Source of the DNA: Promethearchaeota archaeon
GTDB lineage: Archaea > Asgardarchaeota > Lokiarchaeia > Sigyniarchaeales > SOKP01
Direction of reading: 5' to 3'
Length of the DNA: 11,267 bases
NCBI GenBank assembly: GCA_030615145.1
Contig: JAUWZT010000111.1
Location: 1 to 11,267, forward strand
How positions within the stretch are numbered: position 1 is the first letter of the stretch; each line of letters begins with the position of its first letter. The notes under the pieces were generated by a model. That model worked only from the letters and a program-made list of their open reading frames with translations. It had not been told where the DNA came from and made no database searches. The position numbers and the translations under genes were made by a program. Of the stretch, positions 5,689-11,267 are shown piece after piece.

Positions 5689-8600
5689 ATGTATTTTGCT
5701 AAAAAAATAAAAATATCAACAATTCTTGCGATTTTATTTATTAATATTACATTATCAGTAATTAACAATATAGAATTTCATATTGGGAATCAAACTGAAG
5801 TAGAATTAACTAATAATAAAAACTATACTCCAATATCTAGTGTTATAGATCCTCGAAATGAAGTTACAGGCGAGATTCATGATCGTGCTGGTAAAATCTT
5901 TAGTAATATAACGGTATCTAGTCTAAATTGCCTTATTAATAGATACCAACCAAATTTAAACCAACAACCAAATTTATTCCTTCAAGATTGGAATATAACT
6001 TACGCGAGTATGACGTTTGGAAACATAAAAGCAATAAATTATACTAAAGATATTGAAACAAATCCAACAGAATTCATTACGAGTCAATCTGAGACAGATC
6101 CAGTATATGTATATCAAAAATTTTCGATTGAAACAGATCAATATGTTAACAATGTGAGTATTTTTATACAAGATATCATAGATGAGGATCTCTATACTGA
6201 TGAGAATTCATGGGAAGTCTCTTTAGTTAATTGTTCAAATGACTTTCTTGGTACTCCAAACTCAAATGAAACATTAGGAACAATTAAAAGGCCACATCCA
6301 AATGATATTGTAGCTCATTGGGAAGTTTTTGATTTTAAGAATTCTGACATAGGACCAATTTATTTAAATAAATCGAAGACGAATTTCACATTAATAAATG
6401 GAATTATGAAATATTGGTTTACTTTTAAGATTAAAATACCTCCAAATGATTGGCGAACTGGCGGTGGTCCAAAATTCCTTTACTTAAATCCAGATAGTTC
6501 CGATCCTAATGAAATAGGAGAGGGAGAAACTTTTGCTCAATCTCCTCAATTTATTGAATTAAATTATTTTCTTGAAAATGTAACAGAGTATAAAACTTTA
6601 ATAGGTGTGGAATTAGACGGAAATATCGCCTCATTTCAAGTTTTTGATGAAAATAGATACACTGTTAATAGTACCTTATTTGGGATTTATCAAAGAGTTT
6701 ATACAACCGTTAAATTTGAAATTAAAAATTTAACAAATTCAGATTATACCTGGGACGATTTAAAGAATATTAGAAACGAAAATCCATGGAATTGGCAAAA
6801 TATACTAAACAGCATTATTTTTAGTATAAATTTTTCCTTGGCATCAAATGTTAGTGATAGCAGTCTTATAAATGATGCGAGATTAACACTGTTTAATCCT
6901 AAGACTCTAAATTGGGATCCGATTAGTTCCTCTCAAATCAATCTCACTCAGCAAAATGAGTCTTTACAATATTTTCTTGCCACGGATCCAAACGAAAAGC
7001 TTGATATCATACAACATATGAACACAACAATCAATGGGAACAACTCCTTAATATTTAGATTTGAATATGATGGTAATTCATTAACTAATATGTTTAATAT
7101 CTCAATAAATTTATTCACCGTTGAAATAGGAGAAATAGGCACCATTAAGACGATTCAAAAATATGATCCAATTATTCATAAATTACATCACGCCAATAAT
7201 GTATCATTATTAAATGGAACCTTCAAAACTCCTATTAATGAAGTAATCGAATCTATAAAAGAAAATGATGATAATTTTCTACAAGTGCTTGGAGATCCAG
7301 ATTCTAAGACTACTTCTATAGATTTTAAATTTAATATATTAACAAATTTAAATAGCTCTTTATGGGATGTAGATGATCCTATTGATTGGATTTTTCAATT
7401 ACCAAATCCTATAGTATATCAAATTGATATTCGAGTCAGTTCAAATGTGAGTATTCAAGATTCTACTAATTTAACTCATGCTATGTTAGAAATCTATAAT
7501 GGTGGGGATTTTTCCAGATTTCAAGGAATTGAATGGTTTCAATTTACTGATAATAAAACTTTTGCTGATATATATGAAGATACAAAAATTCTAAAATTCG
7601 ATTCTTACTATTCTTGGTATATAATGCACTTAATTAATAAAAGTGATAATAATTCTCTTAAAATGAGGCTTAGGTTTATAGGAAATGGTACTTTTAAAGG
7701 AATTAACATTTCTGTTGATGAATTTTCTTTAAATTTTCATGTACAAAACGCGATCTCATCTGATATTGCATCAAAAATAAGTTTTGGATTAAACAGCGCT
7801 ACATTAAAGCCTTCAGATATTAAAATGCAAATTTTTGGAATTAATATTACGGATACTGGAGATCAAGAGGGAATTTGGGAAGATTATTTAAGTAATGGTG
7901 TACCGTATCAGGGGTTTTACACTTTTAATGTAACATCTATCTGGCCAGAAGTAACTTTTGATGTTTCAGGAATTTATACTATTGAGAAAAATCAAATATT
8001 TGATTGGGAGTATATATTAGGTCATAGCGATTCTAAAATTTTATGGAATGTAAGTGCTGATATTGCTTATTACACTTTCTATACTAATATAGAAAATAGT
8101 AAAAGTCTGCAATTCAACGTTCCATCAGATTGGCTGTTAATGAATATATATAACAGCTCAATTTCACCACCCAGTCTAAGTGGAGGATGGTATGGGACAA
8201 TTCAATCCAATGGATTATTTAAATCTGTTACTGTATACAATATTTCAACTGGATCCTGGAAAGTGGGAATGAATTCTTCTAAGAGCTCGCTAATATGCAG
8301 CTTAAATTCAACGAATAATGTTTTCATTGATAAAATTATTAATGTTGATGTACAAACGTCAGATTATTATGGAGGAGATATATATTTTGAAGTTTATGAT
8401 GAAAATTCATTAAAAATTTTTAGTGATAGTAATGAATTGAATGCAACGGCTCTTGAGAATTCAGCTTCTTATAATTGGGATATTTATTCAACTACTAAAT
8501 TACCTGGTACTTATTATTTGAAAACCTTTTGGATTTTATATAATCAGACTCATGCTTTTCTATCTTTAAACACAACAGTAGTTATTGTTTCTAAATATAT

Positions 8601-9717
8601 CGCAAATTTGGAATTATTAAATATAGATCAATTCAATGAAAATAAAATCATCGGCGATGATATATTAATTAAAGGTAGATTAAGCAATAATGAAACAAGA
8701 ATGCCAATTGAGGGTGAAGTTATAATTGCTGAAATTTATGATGGTTCGAATAATGTCATTGACTCAAAAAGCGATATCACTAATAATGAAGGATTGATAC
8801 AAATTGAATATACTTTACCTGAAGGATACAACTCAATTTCGATAAAATTAATTTATAATACTTCAGATGCATTCTATACTGAAACTGAAAGCATACAAAA
8901 TCTTGATATAATTATAATTTCCCAAGCAGAATTCTATCTAAATATATTCTTGAGTTTTTTACCCTATATAGGAATAATTTTAGCTATTTCTTTAACTACT
9001 GTAGTTACAATGAAATATAGAAAAAGAAAGTTAAAAAGAATCTGGTCAAAAGAAGCATTAGTTTTAGATGACCTTTTAAAAATTTCACATATACTGATAA
9101 TTCATAAAGATATTGGAGTAGCACTATATAGTAAGCAAATTTCTTCTCAAGAACTTGATTCAGATTTGATAAGTGGTTTTCTTCATGCAATTTCACAATT
9201 TCGAAGTGAATTAACAAAAGATAAGGAGCGTAAAGAACCTTTAATCGGCAAAAGTATGGAAATGGATTATTACGATTCTAAAATCGTAATCACCGACGGA
9301 AAAAATATCCGGGTAGCACTAATATTAGATGAGGTTCCATCAGAGCAATTGAAAGAAGGTCAATTAGCATTCACTAATCATTTTGAGGAAAAATATGGCT
9401 CAATTTTAGATGTTGAACAATTTGATGGTGATATTTCGCGTTTTAAAGACGCAGATGAATTAATAGAAACATACTTCAATACCACTTTAATGTATCCTCT
9501 TCAATTAGCTGGATTAAAAGATGTTTTTAAATTAAAATCGTTAGAGAAAGCACTGATAGAGGTTGCAGAACAAATACTTAAAGAAAAGAAATTTTTCTTT
9601 ATTTCGAGTTTATTAAGTTTTGGATTAGCTGGAAGAAAAGAATCCAGAGATCAAATTGTAAGTGCAATCTTATCCTTAAAAAATAAAGGAATTCTAGCAC
9701 CTATTGACATTCAGTAG
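5689..9717 (+). CDS. Giant signal-peptide, single-pass surface protein with cytosolic longin-like domain
   Basis: Residues 1-25 form a secretion signal (basic KKIK, then hydrophobic TILAILFINITLSVI). Residues about 28-1080 are extracellular: Asn/Ser/Thr/Asp-rich, beta-type sequence with more than thirty N-x-S/T sequons, almost no cysteine, and what look like two Ig-like modules near the membrane (about 884-965 and 970-1075). One helix, about 1084-1108, is followed by a stop-transfer cluster (KYRKRKLKR, 1109-1117), so the last 234 residues are cytosolic. There, about 1130-1263, the predicted order is strand (ILIIHKD), strand (GVALYSKQI), helix (SDLISGFLHAISQFRSEL), three strands (to VALILDE), helix (QLAFTNHFEEKYG), helix (DADELIETYF), which is the longin fold order. 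A final helical segment (about 1285-1342) resembles a small winged-helix domain. Longin and roadblock domains are expanded in Asgard archaea and bind small GTPases in eukaryotes. Inference: an outside sensor or adhesin coupled to a GTPase-type cytosolic partner. The specific ligand and partner are unknown; fold assignment is by eye. Confidence 0.75.
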   Translation: MYFAKKIKISTILAILFINITLSVINNIEFHIGNQTEVELTNNKNYTPISSVIDPRNEVTGEIHDRAGKIFSNITVSSLNCLINRYQPNLNQQPNLFLQDWNITYASMTFGNIKAINYTKDIETNPTEFITSQSETDPVYVYQKFSIETDQYVNNVSIFIQDIIDEDLYTDENSWEVSLVNCSNDFLGTPNSNETLGTIKRPHPNDIVAHWEVFDFKNSDIGPIYLNKSKTNFTLINGIMKYWFTFKIKIPPNDWRTGGGPKFLYLNPDSSDPNEIGEGETFAQSPQFIELNYFLENVTEYKTLIGVELDGNIASFQVFDENRYTVNSTLFGIYQRVYTTVKFEIKNLTNSDYTWDDLKNIRNENPWNWQNILNSIIFSINFSLASNVSDSSLINDARLTLFNPKTLNWDPISSSQINLTQQNESLQYFLATDPNEKLDIIQHMNTTINGNNSLIFRFEYDGNSLTNMFNISINLFTVEIGEIGTIKTIQKYDPIIHKLHHANNVSLLNGTFKTPINEVIESIKENDDNFLQVLGDPDSKTTSIDFKFNILTNLNSSLWDVDDPIDWIFQLPNPIVYQIDIRVSSNVSIQDSTNLTHAMLEIYNGGDFSRFQGIEWFQFTDNKTFADIYEDTKILKFDSYYSWYIMHLINKSDNNSLKMRLRFIGNGTFKGINISVDEFSLNFHVQNAISSDIASKISFGLNSATLKPSDIKMQIFGINITDTGDQEGIWEDYLSNGVPYQGFYTFNVTSIWPEVTFDVSGIYTIEKNQIFDWEYILGHSDSKILWNVSADIAYYTFYTNIENSKSLQFNVPSDWLLMNIYNSSISPPSLSGGWYGTIQSNGLFKSVTVYNISTGSWKVGMNSSKSSLICSLNSTNNVFIDKIINVDVQTSDYYGGDIYFEVYDENSLKIFSDSNELNATALENSASYNWDIYSTTKLPGTYYLKTFWILYNQTHAFLSLNTTVVIVSKYIANLELLNIDQFNENKIIGDDILIKGRLSNNETRMPIEGEVIIAEIYDGSNNVIDSKSDITNNEGLIQIEYTLPEGYNSISIKLIYNTSDAFYTETESIQNLDIIIISQAEFYLNIFLSFLPYIGIILAISLTTVVTMKYRKRKLKRIWSKEALVLDDLLKISHILIIHKDIGVALYSKQISSQELDSDLISGFLHAISQFRSELTKDKERKEPLIGKSMEMDYYDSKIVITDGKNIRVALILDEVPSEQLKEGQLAFTNHFEEKYGSILDVEQFDGDISRFKDADELIETYFNTTLMYPLQLAGLKDVFKLKSLEKALIEVAEQILKEKKFFFISSLLSFGLAGRKESRDQIVSAILSLKNKGILAPIDIQ

Positions 9718-9719
9718 TA

Positions 9720-9770
9720 TTTTAATCTCTTATTAATATTTTATTTTACTTTTTTATTCTTTAAAATCTT
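9720..9770 (+). terminator. T-rich transcription end after the surface protein gene
   Basis: The plus strand after the TAG carries repeated T-tracts, including TTTTATTTTAC and a T6 run near 9750. This fits archaeal T-tract termination. No hairpin is present. Confidence 0.4.
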
Positions 9771-9775
9771 AAAGA

Positions 9776-9784
9776 TATTTAAAA
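9776..9784 (+). promoter_or_regulatory. TATA-like box for the RNA methyltransferase gene
   Basis: TATTTAAAA is centred near 9780 and predicts a transcript start near 9806. That leaves a leader of about 27 nt to the GAGGT-linked ATT at 9833, but about 75 nt to ATG 9881. Chance matches are common in this DNA. Confidence 0.3.
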
Positions 9785-9819
9785 CAATAACAATAAAAAT
9801 AGAATTTTTTTTATTCGTA

Positions 9820-9824
9820 GAGGT
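9820..9824 (+). promoter_or_regulatory. GAGGT ribosome site positioned for an ATT start
   Basis: GAGGT lies exactly 8 nt before an in-frame ATT at 9833, the same spacing as at the queT gene, while it is 56 nt from the first in-frame ATG at 9881. No ATG, GTG or TTG occurs in this frame between the stop at 9818 and 9881. This suggests that translation may begin at the rare start codon ATT, adding 16 residues. Confidence 0.4.
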
Positions 9825-9880
9825 CGCTAAATATTAAAAAAAGAATAATTGAAGGAATACTAAAATTACTATCTAAATTT

Positions 9881-11143
9881 ATGAAAGGAGCATCTGTTAT
9901 ATTAGATGAAAATTATAGAATGAATCCCGTGATTGTTCATTATTATAAAGAAATTATTAGACATTGGAATAAACTCAACTTTATCATTAAAAAAACTCAA
10001 AGATCTCTAAATCAAAATGAACTTTCTAATAGTTATGAAATAGCACTACTTTTATACACTACCTATCGTTTTATATTTGAAAAGGCCTCAATTAAAGCAA
10101 TTAAAGAAGAAATAAATTTAACCCCTAAATTATATTCTTATTTGAATCAATTAAATACCTTTTCATGGTCTAAAGCATTAAATGGTAAAACTGAAGTGGA
10201 AAAATTAAGTATAGACGAAGCAATACCTACCTTTGTAATTGAACATCTTCTCCCTGTTATGAAAATTGATTTTTTAAAAGATAATATTAGTTTTATGAAT
10301 AGAGTAAATGAATATAAGAATATCACTATTAGAATCAATAATCTACAAGTAGAAAAAGCTGATTTTGATTTAAAAAGTTCTATTAGAAAAACTTTTCAAA
10401 AATTAGGAATTTCTTTTTATCAAGATAAGCATATACCAATAATTTTCCATACTCCATTAAGAAATAAAAAGAAAATTTTACAAAACAAATGGTATAAAAA
10501 TGGAAGGTTGATTTTTCAAGATAAAGCTTCCGTAGCTGTGATTCAATTATTATCCCCTCAACCTAATGAATTTATTTTTGATATGTGTGCCGCTCCAGGA
10601 ATTAAAACTAGTTTAATTGCTCAATATTCTAATAATCAAGCATGTATTATAAGTAATGATTTTAATAAAGCAAGATTGACCCAAGCTATTAAAATATTCT
10701 CGAAGTTATATGTTTCAAATGTATTTTTAATAAATGCTGATGGCATTAAATTTCCAATACGATCAAAAAATTTATTCGATAAGATTTTAATAGACGCACC
10801 TTGCACTGGAAGCGGGACGTTTTCTACGAACCCCGAGCTTAAATGGCGGCAGAATGAAAGATTTCTACATCAAAATGTTGTGCTCCAAGAGAAATTGCTT
10901 AAAAGTGCTCTCAAATTGTTAAAACCTTCAGGCATTCTTGTTTATTCTACTTGTAGCCTTTACCCAGAGGAAGGAGAAATGCAAGTGTTAAAAATATTAG
11001 ACAATTTTGAACCTATGGAGCTTCCAAAATGGTTTTCTCCTAGTTATAAAGTTAAAAATCAACAAATTTCAGGTACTGGAAGATTATTTCCTGCAATACA
11101 CCAAACAAAAGGCTTTTTTATAGGAAAATTCAAAAAAAAGTAA
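9881..11143 (+). CDS. NOL1/NOP2/Sun family RNA (cytosine-5) methyltransferase
   Basis: 420 residues from ATG 9881. An N-terminal all-helical part (about 1-135) resembles the RsmB-type NusB-like extension; a short alpha/beta RNA-contact region follows (about 140-215, containing ITIRINNLQ); the rest is the Rossmann methyltransferase. SAM-site motifs: FDMCAAPGIKTS (234-244), ISND with Asp260, NADGIKFP with Asp287. Catalytic motifs: IDAPCTGSG with Cys308 (motif IV) and VYSTCSLYPEEGE with Cys358 (motif VI), the two-cysteine arrangement that defines RNA m5C enzymes. The GRLFPAIHQTKGFFIGKF ending is also typical. It methylates C5 of cytosine in rRNA or tRNA using S-adenosylmethionine; the target cannot be read from the sequence, and no PUA domain is visible. 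The ATG lacks a ribosome site; a GAGGT-linked ATT at 9833 would add a helix (KKRIIEGILKLLSKF) that reads like genuine protein. The neighbours are not obviously related. Confidence 0.88.
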   Translation: MKGASVILDENYRMNPVIVHYYKEIIRHWNKLNFIIKKTQRSLNQNELSNSYEIALLLYTTYRFIFEKASIKAIKEEINLTPKLYSYLNQLNTFSWSKALNGKTEVEKLSIDEAIPTFVIEHLLPVMKIDFLKDNISFMNRVNEYKNITIRINNLQVEKADFDLKSSIRKTFQKLGISFYQDKHIPIIFHTPLRNKKKILQNKWYKNGRLIFQDKASVAVIQLLSPQPNEFIFDMCAAPGIKTSLIAQYSNNQACIISNDFNKARLTQAIKIFSKLYVSNVFLINADGIKFPIRSKNLFDKILIDAPCTGSGTFSTNPELKWRQNERFLHQNVVLQEKLLKSALKLLKPSGILVYSTCSLYPEEGEMQVLKILDNFEPMELPKWFSPSYKVKNQQISGTGRLFPAIHQTKGFFIGKFKKK

Positions 11144-11173
11144 TTATATTAATACTTGAATTATGTTTTTCTA

Positions 11174-11180
11174 AAGGAGG
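11174..11180 (+). promoter_or_regulatory. Strong Shine-Dalgarno AAGGAGG of the last gene
   Basis: AAGGAGG lies 7 nt before ATG 11188. It is the strongest ribosome site in the window and implies efficient translation of the following gene. Only 44 nt separate this ATG from the previous stop, so read-through transcription from the RNA methyltransferase gene is possible. Confidence 0.7.
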
Positions 11181-11187
11181 ATTTAAG

Positions 11188-11267
11188 ATGGCTCGATCTA
11201 AATTTTGGACCATAGGACAAATTGACGCAACGGGAGTAAGAGGACCCCATGAAAAGGAATTTGAAAA
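11188..11267 (+). CDS. Unrecognised protein, N-terminal 26 residues only (3' truncated by window edge)
   Basis: ATG 11188 follows a strong AAGGAGG site and opens a frame that stays open to the right edge. It begins MARSKFWTIGQIDATGVRGP and continues with a charged HEKEFE stretch. There is no signal peptide or membrane segment in the visible part. I do not recognise the family. The strong ribosome site and ordinary amino acid composition make it a real gene. Its promoter is either in the 44-nt gap, where TTATATTAATAC offers AT-rich sequence, or upstream of the RNA methyltransferase gene. Confidence 0.6.
   Translation, partial: MARSKFWTIGQIDATGVRGPHEKEFE

Noticed and set aside
5974..6171. Minus-strand 65-residue frame inside the surface protein gene
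   Set aside because: Antisense, Ile/Tyr/Cys-rich shadow of Asn-rich coding sequence, as are similar frames at 6948-7145 and 9005-9217.
10147..10338. Minus-strand 63-residue frame inside the RNA methyltransferase gene
   Set aside because: Antisense to a continuous protein with family motifs on both sides; no ribosome site or neighbours on that strand.

Overview
This AT-rich window reads as a chromosomal piece of an archaeon, most likely an Asgard archaeon of the Lokiarchaeia/Promethearchaeia type. Three things point there: an archaeal Nre DNA-repair protein with a terminal PCNA-binding motif; archaeal-looking upstream signals (TATA-like boxes about 25-30 nt ahead of inferred transcript starts, GAGGT ribosome sites, T-tract ends with no bacterial-style hairpin terminators); and a very large Asn/Ser/Thr-rich surface protein whose single membrane helix leads into a cytosolic domain with the strand/helix order of a longin fold. 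The lineage call is inference; no rRNA or marker set is present. I found no CRISPR array, tRNA, rRNA, insertion sequence or integrase.

Layout, left to right. (1) The 3' part of an nre gene runs in from the left edge to 697. (2) A tight two-gene unit, 766-2526, encodes an amidohydrolase-2-type metal hydrolase and a nitronate-monooxygenase-like flavoprotein, separated by 9 nt. (3) Converging on it, 2580-4307 on the minus strand encodes an amidohydrolase fused to an N-terminal block of membrane helices. (4) A divergent AT-rich intergenic region of 337 nt (4308-4644) leads to a QueT-type membrane protein (4645-5199). (5) A short unrecognised ORF (5339-5554) appears to carry a one-base frameshift; restoring the frame gives a well-behaved small protein ending at 5564. 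(6) The 1342-residue surface/longin protein occupies 5689-9717. (7) An archaeal NOL1/NOP2/Sun-type RNA m5C methyltransferase occupies 9881-11143, possibly starting earlier at a rare ATT codon. (8) An unrecognised gene with a strong ribosome site starts at 11188 and runs off the right edge.

Most of these genes look like separate units. The clear functional pairing is the hydrolase plus flavoprotein operon, which suggests a small catabolic or detoxifying step on an unknown organic acid-like substrate. QueT and the RNA methyltransferase both concern RNA modification (7-deazaguanine precursor uptake and m5C formation) but are not adjacent and need not be linked. The most novel items are the longin-tailed surface glycoprotein, the membrane-anchored amidohydrolase, and the frameshifted small gene.
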